In this document: in pieces, positions 1-7,795 of the stretch
Numbering within the stretch: position 1 is the first letter of the stretch
Layout of the letters: each line of letters opens with the position of its first letter
Source of the DNA: Pseudomonas frederiksbergensis
GTDB taxonomy: Bacteria > Pseudomonadota > Gammaproteobacteria > Pseudomonadales > Pseudomonadaceae
Assembly (NCBI RefSeq): GCF_000802155.2
Contig: NZ_JQGJ02000009.1
Location: forward strand, 62,001 to 126,000
Reading direction: 5' to 3'
Length of the DNA stretch: 64,000 nucleotides
Program-made: the position numbers and the translations under genes
The notes under the pieces: generated by a model
What the model was told of the DNA's origin: nothing
What the model saw: the letters and a program-made list of their open reading frames with translations, nothing else
Database searches by the model: none

Positions 1-669
1 CTGGACGGCACGCCGACCATTGCGGCGGATCGTGGCGTGTTCCTGGCGACCACCTGGCGAATGCACCCGGATGTGTGCTCGTTCATTTCCCAGGCGGTTT
101 ACGAAGGACAGCTGTGTTCGGCGCCCGGCACTGAGCGACAGGTCCTGCTGCTGGACGGCGAACGTCCGCAGATACCTGCCAGCGGTCTGATGTTTTGCCC
201 TGTTCAGCACGATGGCAATAGCCAGAGTTCGAGCGAGGAGGCCGCGCAGGTCAAAGCGCTTTACGCCTACTTTTTAGAGCAACGATTTATCGACAGCGAA
301 GGTCAGGAGCACGTGATCGGTATCGAAAACATCCTGGTCGTGGCGCCGTACAACTTGCAGGTTCAAGTGCTCAAACAGGCACTTCCCGCAGCTGCCCGTG
401 TGGGTACCGTGGATAAATTTCAGGGGCAGGAAGCGGAGATTGTCATCGTGTCGATGGCGACTTCCAACGAAAACTACCTGCCGCGTGACATCGGTTTTCT
501 GTACTCGAAGAACCGCCTGAACGTGGCGGTCAGTCGCGCCAAATCCCTGGCCTGCATCGTCGCCAGCCCGGACCTCACCGCTGTCCGTTGCGGGACAACC
601 CACGAGATGAGCCTGGTAAACGGTTTGTGCATGGCCGTCAGGCACGGCGCGGTAGAAAGCCATGCTTGA
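1..669 (+). CDS. DNA2-like superfamily 1 helicase, C-terminal part (TM0106 RecB-like nuclease/helicase type), cut by window edge
   Basis: The frame is open from base 1, so the gene starts outside the window and only the last 222 codons are seen. They match the second RecA-like lobe of superfamily 1 DNA2/UPF1-type helicases. A TWRMHPDVC segment lies near the left edge, followed by VVAPYNLQV, the motif V-like GTVDKFQGQEAEIVIVS and the motif VI-like LNVAVSRAKS. Proteins ending this way in Pseudomonas are often large fusions with an N-terminal RecB-like nuclease (the TM0106 group), but that half cannot be checked here. The stop codon overlaps the start of the ankyrin gene by 8 bases (ATGCTTGA), which suggests translational coupling. 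Helicase/nucleases with small partners are common in defence islands. That role is inference. Confidence 0.8.
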   Translation: MDGTPTIAADRGVFLATTWRMHPDVCSFISQAVYEGQLCSAPGTERQVLLLDGERPQIPASGLMFCPVQHDGNSQSSSEEAAQVKALYAYFLEQRFIDSEGQEHVIGIENILVVAPYNLQVQVLKQALPAAARVGTVDKFQGQEAEIVIVSMATSNENYLPRDIGFLYSKNRLNVAVSRAKSLACIVASPDLTAVRCGTTHEMSLVNGLCMAVRHGAVESHA

Positions 670-1267
670 GCACATGGAAGACAGAGCCGAGCTTGGACTG
701 AACGACTGGCACCTGTGTGTATTGCTCGATGTTGGTCTGCCGCTCGATCCACTGGGCATGAATCAGCGTGATCTGGCAGGTGATACGCCGCTGGACATGG
801 CCTACCGTCTAAGCCGTCGGGAACAGATAGACACGCTCGAGTCACTGGGTGCGATTGGCGATCTGCAGTTCCGCGATTGGCCCGGTTCGGGCACTTTCAT
901 GCCCCACGACAAGTACATTCACCAACCGGCCCGATTCGGCAATGTCAACATCTTGCGGGCGCGTCACCAGCTCGGCGGCAGCCTCAACGACCGGGACGTG
1001 CTGGGCAATACGCCGCTGCATTTGCTGCTGACCCATGGGCACTGGAAGGCCGCCCGGTACTTCATCACCCACTACGCCAGATATGGCCTTGATCTGTACG
1101 CGAAGAACAGCGAGGGCAATACCCAACGAAATGTTGCCCAGCTCAAAGGTGAACACGCGCTGGCGCAAGCGCTACTCGACGCTGAGGTCGACAACAGTGT
1201 GCGTGCGCTGCGTGTCTGGCGAGAGATGGGGCTTAATCATGCAAGAGCCACGGACGCAGCTCCTTGA
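662..1267 (+). CDS. Ankyrin-repeat protein
   Basis: This 201-aa protein has recognisable ankyrin-type units. One is DLAGDTPLDMAYRLSRRE near residue 38. Another is DVLGNTPLHLLLTHGHW near residue 112, followed by a third, weaker unit (LYAKNSEGNT). No catalytic motif, signal peptide or membrane segment is visible, so a protein-protein interaction role is likely. The ATG lies inside the end of the helicase gene, so the two are probably translated together and may form a functional pair. Its 3' end overlaps the convergent WYL regulator gene by 35 bases. The partner and exact role are unknown. Confidence 0.7.
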   Translation: MLEHMEDRAELGLNDWHLCVLLDVGLPLDPLGMNQRDLAGDTPLDMAYRLSRREQIDTLESLGAIGDLQFRDWPGSGTFMPHDKYIHQPARFGNVNILRARHQLGGSLNDRDVLGNTPLHLLLTHGHWKAARYFITHYARYGLDLYAKNSEGNTQRNVAQLKGEHALAQALLDAEVDNSVRALRVWREMGLNHARATDAAP

Positions 1268-2107
1268 TATTGCTGACTACGATCTGCTGGGCCTCGGGGT
1301 TGGTGGCCTGGTTTCTCGGATCGACCTGATAACGGCGCAATACGTACTTCACCAATGCCTTGCGACTGGGGACTACCAGTTGGCCATCCGTCATGCCGAA
1401 GTCGGTTTCGATGATGGCCTGCTGCGCGGCGTTCAGGCGGCCATCGGGGGTGAAGATGATCGGCACTTCGGTGTTCCACTCTTCATCCAGCTCGCGGGTG
1501 TCCTGCGACTCGTCGAGTAGATCCGGTTCGCCACGCAGGCGGCTGAGTACAAAGTCGCGGTACTGGCGGTTCTTCTCGCAATACGCGCGCACATGCCAGC
1601 GCATGCCGGTGTAGACCAGCGTGTGAGGGGCAATCAGGCGGATTTCCACGTTTGGCGTGTTGAGCGACACGTATTCGGTTTCCAGGCGTAGGCCATCGCG
1701 GCAAGCCTTCAGCAATGGGCGCAGAACCTCCGGCCGAATCGGACGGTCCGGGACTTCCAGGACCTTGGTGTGGGCGTAAGCCAAGGCGAGCCCATCAATG
1801 TGCAAAGCACGCTCGTTGTTCTGGTAAAGCAGATGCAAATAGGCGCTGGCGCTGTCGTCGATAAACAGCGGAGAGAATGTCTTGTTGGGGACGTAGCCTT
1901 TTATTTTTTGTCATATGTAAGGTTTTTAGGCGCATGTTCCTTGATGTACGTGTTGATGTCCTTGGACGCCTGCTGGCGGCTGATGCCGAAGCTCTGGATC
2001 AGGTGTCCCGTGGTCAACCGGCCCTCCCACCAGGCAACGGTCTCAATCAAACGATAGCGAAGTGCCAGATCCCAGCGAACCTGCTCGATGGATTGCTTGC
2101 GTTTCAT
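1233..2107 (-). pseudogene. WYL-domain transcriptional regulator, broken into two frames at an A6 run
   Basis: On the minus strand, ATG at 2107 opens a helix-turn-helix region (ending in TTGHLIQSFGISRQQASKDI) that stops at about 1901. The rest continues in the -1 frame: the linker, then a WYL core with GMRWHVRAYCEKNRQYRDF and the C-terminal wing down to 1233. The break is in GAC AAA AAA TAA. Adding one A, or slipping back one base on the A run, restores a continuous protein of about 290 aa with KGYVPNKTFSPLF across the join. The domain order matches the BrxR/CapW-type WYL regulators that often control anti-phage systems. A deletion in a homopolymer, phase variation, programmed slippage and a sequencing error are all possible. 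The halves themselves look intact. Confidence 0.75.
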
Positions 2108-2143
2108 ACCCTCTCCATGTGCGCGAATACTTTACCTGTATAA

Positions 2144-2158
2144 GTCTACATTCTAGAC
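2144..2158. promoter_or_regulatory. Palindrome upstream of the WYL regulator, possible operator
   Basis: GTCTA-N5-TAGAC lies 37 bases upstream of the WYL start, between it and the plus-strand genes. A direct repeat of ACCTGT flanks it on both sides (2135-2140 and 2157-2162). WYL regulators of the BrxR/CapW type bind inverted repeats in their own promoters, so self-regulation is plausible. This is inferred from position and symmetry only. Confidence 0.35.
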
Positions 2159-2227
2159 CTGTCGCGTTGCACTACATATCGTGTGTCTGGCATTCGAGAT
2201 GAATTGAAGTCACGGAAGGAAGTGGAC

Positions 2228-2485
2228 ATGAGTATGTCGGAAATGGTTTCGACAGGGGCGTTTGTGATGATGGTGGCAATCCTGCTGGTGTTACTGCATC
2301 AGTGCCTGAGATTGCGTGAACTCTGGCATATGGCTCTGGGCTGCCAAAAAAATGCACGCACAGCGCGGATCTCGGAAGTGGAAAACCGCGAACTGCGTTC
2401 GGCGTTGCGAGCCGAGAAAGAACACGTTCAGCAGTTGCAAAGAAAGCTGGTGATTTTGCAGGAATTGATCCCGGCTGAGGGGTGA
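2228..2485 (+). CDS. Small membrane-anchored coiled-coil protein, unrecognised
   Basis: The protein is 85 aa from the ATG at 2228, which has a GGAAGGAAG stretch just upstream. A further in-frame start at 2183 lacks a good ribosome site. One hydrophobic segment (GAFVMMVAILLVLLHQ, about residues 9-24) is followed by a charged, heptad-like helix (ENRELRSALRAEKEHVQQLQ). This gives a single-span membrane protein with a cytoplasmic coiled coil. It lies 9 bases before the ADP-ribosylglycohydrolase gene, so the two are probably co-transcribed. I do not recognise the family. Confidence 0.55.
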   Translation: MSMSEMVSTGAFVMMVAILLVLLHQCLRLRELWHMALGCQKNARTARISEVENRELRSALRAEKEHVQQLQRKLVILQELIPAEG

Positions 2486-2494
2486 GGAAAGGAC

Positions 2495-3547
2495 ATGAAC
2501 AGACTTGAACGGATCAAGGGTTGCCTGCTCGGCGGCGCTGTCGGTGATGCGCTGGGCGCCCCGGTGGAGTTTCTTGAGTGGTCTGCAATTGAAGCCAGGT
2601 TCGGTCCACAAGGTATCGTTGATTTTGCTCCGGCGTTCGATACCCTCGGCGCCATCACTGACGACACGCAGATGATGCTTTTCACCGCAGAAGGCTTGCT
2701 GCGAGCCTACGTATGCGGCAGCTCTCGAGGCGCTTGCCACGTCCCGAGCATCATTCATCATGCGTTGCTGCGCTGGCTGATAACCCAGGACTACCCTGCG
2801 GCAATGCCGATCGACGTGGACGGCTGGTTGATCCAGCAATCGCAGCTCTGGTCTCGGCGCGCCCCTGGCATGACTTGCCTGAGTGCCCTCAAGGCCAGTC
2901 CGAGGCTCGGCGCAGTTGCCGAGAACAACAGCAAAGGCTGTGGCGCCTTGATGCGCGTTGCACCCTGCGCCTTTTTTGCAAACGCCTTTGACTACGCGGC
3001 TCAGTCTGGACGCCTGACTCACGGGCATCCTACGGGGTATCTGGCAGCCGGGTTGTTTGCCGATATTCTGCAGCGCGCTGTCGATCGGCAAGACAGCCTC
3101 GAGCATGCGGCGACTCAGAGCCTGGCCAAATACGGACAAACGCTGGGTATGGAGGAAACACGCAGACTCATTGAGCGTGTACTTTTCTTCTTTTACGAGG
3201 GCTACCAACCGACTCCTCAGCGGATAGGCGAACTCGGTGGTGGGTGGGTGGCAGAAGAGACGCTGGCTATTGGATTGTGGTGCGCCCTGGCAGCACCTTC
3301 GTTCGAAGAAGGCGTGATCATGGCAGTGAATCATAGTGGCGATAGCGACAGTACCGGGCTCATCGCCGGGCATTTGTTGGGTGCTCAGTATGGTGCTGCG
3401 GCTATTCCTGCTCGGTGGTTGGAGCCATTGGAGTTACGTGAAGTCATTGTGCAAGTTGCCGAGGATATAGAGCGTATTCCGCGGGAATACTGTGGTTATG
3501 GCGGAGAGTTTGATCTGCAGATCGAGCAGGCGTATCCCGCATGCTGA
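2495..3547 (+). CDS. ADP-ribosylglycohydrolase family protein (DraG-like)
   Basis: This 350-aa protein belongs to the DraG/ARH family, which removes ADP-ribose from modified protein or nucleic acid targets using two magnesium ions. The N-terminal GCLLGGAVGDALGAPVEF (residues 9-26) and the metal site TDDTQM (55-60) are intact. So is the second metal site NHSGDSDSTG near residue 278. Length is usual for the family. The start is the ATG at 2495 after a GAGGAAAGG ribosome site. No obvious ADP-ribosyltransferase gene is visible next to it. In an accessory island it could reverse host or phage ADP-ribosylation, but the substrate is not shown by the sequence. Confidence 0.88.
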   Translation: MNRLERIKGCLLGGAVGDALGAPVEFLEWSAIEARFGPQGIVDFAPAFDTLGAITDDTQMMLFTAEGLLRAYVCGSSRGACHVPSIIHHALLRWLITQDYPAAMPIDVDGWLIQQSQLWSRRAPGMTCLSALKASPRLGAVAENNSKGCGALMRVAPCAFFANAFDYAAQSGRLTHGHPTGYLAAGLFADILQRAVDRQDSLEHAATQSLAKYGQTLGMEETRRLIERVLFFFYEGYQPTPQRIGELGGGWVAEETLAIGLWCALAAPSFEEGVIMAVNHSGDSDSTGLIAGHLLGAQYGAAAIPARWLEPLELREVIVQVAEDIERIPREYCGYGGEFDLQIEQAYPAC

Positions 3548-3593
3548 AAGTGCTGAAGGAAATGACCATGGATAAATGTTCAGGAGAGCCGCA

Positions 3594-3797
3594 ATGCCAA
3601 TCAAACCCAAACCTTTCACTTTTGTATGTGATGAGTGTGGTTGGAAAAAAACGGTAGCACCCCGAAGCGATGCATTGGGGCCTGGTGACTGGTTTGCTCG
3701 CTGCCCCAAATGCGGTAGCGAGGCGTTGAGCCATCGGCCAGCGGACGTAATCGATCGGGCCGTGGCCGAATGGCTGGCGCGGCTGCGACGCTTTTGA
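3594..3797 (+). CDS. Small zinc-ribbon protein
   Basis: The protein is 67 aa from the ATG at 3594, chosen because AGGAGA sits 7 bases upstream. An alternative in-frame start at 3576 has no such site. Two CXXC pairs (CDECGW and CPKCGS, about 26 residues apart) form a zinc ribbon. A short basic helix rich in W and R follows. The size and fold are those of small nucleic-acid- or protein-binding accessory factors. It follows the ADP-ribosylglycohydrolase gene on the same strand by 46 bases and converges with the GTPase operon. Function unknown. Confidence 0.6.
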   Translation: MPIKPKPFTFVCDECGWKKTVAPRSDALGPGDWFARCPKCGSEALSHRPADVIDRAVAEWLARLRRF

Positions 3798-3881
3798 GTG
3801 CTGATTGGGGCGCGTAGTAAAGGCATACGCTGCAGTCGAGTGTGCATTGCCAGCAACCTTCTCAGGTCGCTGGCGAAGCGC

Positions 3882-5471
3882 TCATGTTGCTGCGTGCGGA
3901 TTGCGGATCGCCAGGGTGACATGCACATCATCCACAAGGCGAACTTCACCGTGCAGTAGACTGCCCTTGACCAGCACCTGCGGGTCGATGCGCAGGCCTG
4001 CGCGGATCATGCTGAAGCTCAGGCCAGTGGTGGCAATCGCGGTGCCGAACTCCACGATGATTTTTTTCGCATCGAGCTTGACCGCCAGCACCTGAATCTC
4101 GAACTGCTCGCCAATGACTAGCGGGCGATTGAGCCATGAGCGGCGAAATCGGTAGATCAGTTCGTGGCCGCGTTGAACCTCTTCGTCTTCGGCTACACCA
4201 CCGACGATGCGGGTTATCGTTTCAAGCATCTCCTGCTTGAGTTCACCGAAGGCGCCGACTATTTCGTTGAGTCGGCGCTGGTCATTGCGCAAGCGTTCGA
4301 TCTGTTGCTTTAGCGTTGCACGCCGTTTCTCGGCCAAATTTTCGGCGATGGGCAAGAGCTCGTTCAAGGCAGCCAGCAGCTCACGATTATTGGCCACAGC
4401 ATTACTGTTGTGGGCGATGATGGCGTCCATTACTCGTGCGCAGGCCAAACGCTTCTGGGTACGCTTGGGCTGGTTATTGAGCGTATCCAGCCAGGCGCGT
4501 ACGTCATCGCCGGCAACGTGCTGACCCGTGAGATCACCTAGTGGGGCGGCCCAGGCCATCAGCCCGGCCCGGATGATGCCAGCCTCGTCGATTGCCTGCG
4601 CTGTGCTGTTGAGAATCCTCTGGATGCGTGAACGACCGACCAGATCCGCTTGGGTGACGACGAAGAAGATGGGTTTTGGGTGGTTGAGAGTCCGCAGAAA
4701 CTCCAGGTCATTACGGAGGACGGAGCCATTCTTGGCACTGAGCAGCCAGATCACGTGGTCGGCGTCGGCCAGCTGGCGCTGGGCGATCCGTGCATCGCTG
4801 TGCACGGCGTCGTTGCGGTCAGCCTTGCTGTAGCCGGGCGTATCGAGGAAGGCGAGGCGCTGCCATAGGCCTGGCAAATGGATCATCAGCAGGCGCAGGA
4901 CATGAGCGAAACCGACCTCCACGCCGAGCGTTTCCTGGTAGTGCTTCTGGAAGGCATGGGTGATCGCCTGCAGAGCACTGCGATCCAGCGCGACCTCCTG
5001 GGTGAAACTGTTCAGCGCGATGATTTCTTCACGCTCACCCTGCACGATGTAGCTGGGAATCGCGGTGGTGGGCTCAAGCGATTCGGGCAGCACATTGACG
5101 CAGAGCAGGCTGTTGAGAAAGCGTGATTTACCCGCACTGAAGCCGCCGCCGACACCGATCACGGTCTTGTTGGCAAGGTCGGGGAAAGCGACCAGATCCT
5201 CCAGCGACTGCTCCAGTACCACCAGCTCGCGATAGGCTTGTGCCTCGGCCGGGTAGTCGTCGCGTGCCGCAAGATTGACGAAACTCTGGTGGATCAGTTG
5301 GTGCAAACGGTGCAACTGCTGGCGATGTTCGCTGCGGATCGCGCCTTGAGGCTGGGCGATCAGTCGGGTGATCAACTGCAGGCCCAGCGCCGAATCTGCC
5401 AGATAACGGTTGGCAGTTTCGGCTTCGGCGGCCTGCAGTTCTTCGAGGGAGAAGCTGAAATCGAGGGACAT
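3882..5471 (-). CDS. Dynamin-like GTPase, paralogue of the Sel1-fused GTPase two genes upstream
   Basis: This 529-aa protein has a dynamin-type GTPase domain. The P-loop is GGGFSAGKS (residues 108-116), switch II is DTPGYSKAD (210-218) and the G4-like motif is TQAD (273-276). The first 330 or so residues closely resemble the Sel1-fused protein at 7792-9876: both begin MSLDF, share EPTTAIPS after the P-loop, and share HPKPIFFVVTQADLV. The remainder is a coiled-coil stretch (about 375-430) and a beta-rich tail with no recognised domain in place of Sel1 repeats. It is the last gene of the minus-strand operon, 80 bases after the 747-aa GTPase. The likely role is GTP-driven assembly on membranes. 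A tandem duplication followed by C-terminal exchange is inferred. Confidence 0.85.
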   Translation of the reverse strand: MSLDFSFSLEELQAAEAETANRYLADSALGLQLITRLIAQPQGAIRSEHRQQLHRLHQLIHQSFVNLAARDDYPAEAQAYRELVVLEQSLEDLVAFPDLANKTVIGVGGGFSAGKSRFLNSLLCVNVLPESLEPTTAIPSYIVQGEREEIIALNSFTQEVALDRSALQAITHAFQKHYQETLGVEVGFAHVLRLLMIHLPGLWQRLAFLDTPGYSKADRNDAVHSDARIAQRQLADADHVIWLLSAKNGSVLRNDLEFLRTLNHPKPIFFVVTQADLVGRSRIQRILNSTAQAIDEAGIIRAGLMAWAAPLGDLTGQHVAGDDVRAWLDTLNNQPKRTQKRLACARVMDAIIAHNSNAVANNRELLAALNELLPIAENLAEKRRATLKQQIERLRNDQRRLNEIVGAFGELKQEMLETITRIVGGVAEDEEVQRGHELIYRFRRSWLNRPLVIGEQFEIQVLAVKLDAKKIIVEFGTAIATTGLSFSMIRAGLRIDPQVLVKGSLLHGEVRLVDDVHVTLAIRNPHAAT

Positions 5472-5551
5472 TAATAGTTCTTCTGTTTGCTAACCACTGA
5501 CTCGTGTTGGCCGCTATTTCATATCGGTATCAGACGCTTGGCACTCTACGG

Positions 5552-7795
5552 TCACAGCTCTGCCAGTGCTTTTACTACCGCCTGGCGAGCGGCAGCGATC
5601 TGCTGGATGGTCTGCTCCTTGTTGGCTATGTCATTGCGCAAGCTGGTCAGGCTCTGCTGAATGTCGCGGCTCATGCTTTCGACAAAGGTCTGGCCGGTGT
5701 TGCCCAGGCTGTTTTCGATTGCCTCTACCTTGCCCTTCACTTCGCCTTCCAGATCGCGAATGATCGCGGCTACGGCTTCACGTTGAGCGTCCTTGAGGCC
5801 GTTGATCTGGCTCTCTGAAACGCGGTCACTGCCAAACGATTTAAGGATGCTGATGCTGTAGTCCTTGTTGCCGAAGCCGACATTTGGAATGGTGATGCGG
5901 CGCAGGCTCTTGTTGACCTCTGCCAGCATCAGTTCGGCATCGAACTCGGCACTGCCGGTGTCGAACAGCGACATCGCAGCGACACTCACTTTGCTGCGCA
6001 GTTGATTGAGGTCGACGCAGCCGATGATTGCCGTCTGCAGAGCCCTGGTGGTCTCTAAGGCGAAAACCTGAACCTTTTCGATGGCATCCTGGGCGCTGGC
6101 GTAGGCGGTGACCACGTCGCGGTAACGTGTTTCTCGATTGCCCCAGGAGAAAGGGTTGTACCAGTTGGACGTCGAAACGGAGTAAGACTCGGTCCTGGTT
6201 TCCTTGACCACATCCACTCTCGAATGCTTCTGTGCCTGCTCGCGAATATCTGTCTTGAGCAGCGCGAACTGCTGGCTGGCTTTGACCACCTGCTCGTCAA
6301 ACACTCCTTCCAGGCGCGCCTTGCCGCTTTGCATGCGCCTGAGCATATCCTGCTCGGCTCTCTCCAACTTCCCGATGTCGCCATTGCGAACCCGTTCGCT
6401 GCGCGCCTGCAGGCTAAGCTCAATCTGTTGCAGGCGTTCGCGCGCTCCGTTGTGCACGCCTTCGATCAGCTGCTGTTCCTTGCTGGCAATCAGCTGCTGT
6501 TTGCGTTCGCGCTGGGCGAGGATCTCGTCGCGTAGTGCGGGAATGTTGGAGAGTTGCCGCAGGCTGATCGGTTCAAAGGCAAAACCCGTGGTGGTGCACA
6601 GCTGATCGAGTTGTTCCCGGTCCTCTTCGGACAGCGCATCGAAGTGCTCGGCGACCAGCCATGCCCAGCTGGAAATGAAGCGTGGTGCGGATTTTTTGAC
6701 AGCGCCGAGGATGCGCCGGGTCTTGTTATCCTGGTCTGGCTGGTTGATCTGCGCTTCCAGTGTCAGGCTGGCCTGATCAGACATTTTTTTGTCCAACAAC
6801 TGCAGCATCGCACCGGTTCGTACCGCAGAACGTTTCTCGGCAGGTGCCCGTTCGGCGAGCTTGCTGGCTGTGATGGCGATACCACGATCCTGGCGCAGAG
6901 CGAGATCGCGCTGCGATCCGACCAGAAACACCGCCTTTTCGTCGATACCCGCTTCGGGTAGCTGCTCGCGCAGCACCGCCATGTCGGAGGAGGTGAGGAA
7001 CTGGCTGACTGCGGAGAGCAGGAAGATCACGTCGCACTGGCCAAGGAAGCTTCGGGTGATTTGGCCACGGGATACCACTGGGTCGTTGAAACCGGGGGTG
7101 TCAATTATTTCCAGGCCCTGCAGTCGTTTGTCGTCGACATGCAGCACGGACATCTTGGTGATGGCCGTGAAGCGTCCGCCGCTGCCAACATATTCGTGCA
7201 GTGCATGGGCGAGACTCTCTGCGCCGCCGGCGACGTCCAGTACCTCGGTTTTACCCAGGTAGTCGCGGACGTCGAGGCCCCTCCTGCGTGCCATTTCCAC
7301 CAGCTCCCTTGAGGAGCGGATGGCTTCGGGAACGTGGCGATCGATCTCCTGCGCAGTATGCATGCGAGGTGTCGCGGTAGCTTTGGCGAAAGGGCTGTCG
7401 GACTTCTGCGGCTCATTCAGCCTGCGCTCTGCTTCGGCATACGCTTTGGGGTACTCGTTGGCACGTTGTTCGATGACTTCCCAGTCGTCGGCGCTGTAGA
7501 ACACCACTTCAGCCTTGGCCTTGGGGGCGTAGACAATCTTGGTCAATGCAGCGGTCATTGGCGTGTCGGCCTTGGGCAGCAAGTCGCGGCCGAAGAAGGC
7601 AGCATTGAGGAACGAGGACTTGCCGGCCTTCATTTGACCGACAACCGCGATGCGCAGGTCGCGATCTTTTTTGCGTACAGCGTTGAGGTTAACTTCCAGC
7701 CCGTCGAGCAAGGCTTTCAAACCGCTCAGTTGTTCTGCGTCAATAGCGGCGGCATGCGGGGTTAGCGAATCCAGGGAGAACGCTGGGGATGTCAT
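5552..7795 (-). CDS. Dynamin-like GTPase, 747 aa
   Basis: The GTPase domain is N-terminal. It has the P-loop GQMKAGKSSFLNA (from residue 53), a threonine-bearing TPMTAALT segment in the switch I region, and switch II DTPGFNDP (232-239). The G4 position reads GSQRD rather than a canonical NKXD, so nucleotide specificity is less certain. The C-terminal half is long alpha-helical and coiled-coil sequence, as in bacterial dynamin-like and LeoA-type proteins. It also has a polar stretch (WYNPFSWGN, near residue 560) that could be the membrane-contact tip. Its ATG overlaps the TGA of the Sel1-fused GTPase (ATGA, 7792-7795), so the two are probably made in fixed ratio. Bacterial dynamins often work as such unequal pairs. 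A role in membrane remodelling is inference. Confidence 0.85.
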   Translation of the reverse strand: MTSPAFSLDSLTPHAAAIDAEQLSGLKALLDGLEVNLNAVRKKDRDLRIAVVGQMKAGKSSFLNAAFFGRDLLPKADTPMTAALTKIVYAPKAKAEVVFYSADDWEVIEQRANEYPKAYAEAERRLNEPQKSDSPFAKATATPRMHTAQEIDRHVPEAIRSSRELVEMARRRGLDVRDYLGKTEVLDVAGGAESLAHALHEYVGSGGRFTAITKMSVLHVDDKRLQGLEIIDTPGFNDPVVSRGQITRSFLGQCDVIFLLSAVSQFLTSSDMAVLREQLPEAGIDEKAVFLVGSQRDLALRQDRGIAITASKLAERAPAEKRSAVRTGAMLQLLDKKMSDQASLTLEAQINQPDQDNKTRRILGAVKKSAPRFISSWAWLVAEHFDALSEEDREQLDQLCTTTGFAFEPISLRQLSNIPALRDEILAQRERKQQLIASKEQQLIEGVHNGARERLQQIELSLQARSERVRNGDIGKLERAEQDMLRRMQSGKARLEGVFDEQVVKASQQFALLKTDIREQAQKHSRVDVVKETRTESYSVSTSNWYNPFSWGNRETRYRDVVTAYASAQDAIEKVQVFALETTRALQTAIIGCVDLNQLRSKVSVAAMSLFDTGSAEFDAELMLAEVNKSLRRITIPNVGFGNKDYSISILKSFGSDRVSESQINGLKDAQREAVAAIIRDLEGEVKGKVEAIENSLGNTGQTFVESMSRDIQQSLTSLRNDIANKEQTIQQIAAARQAVVKALAEL

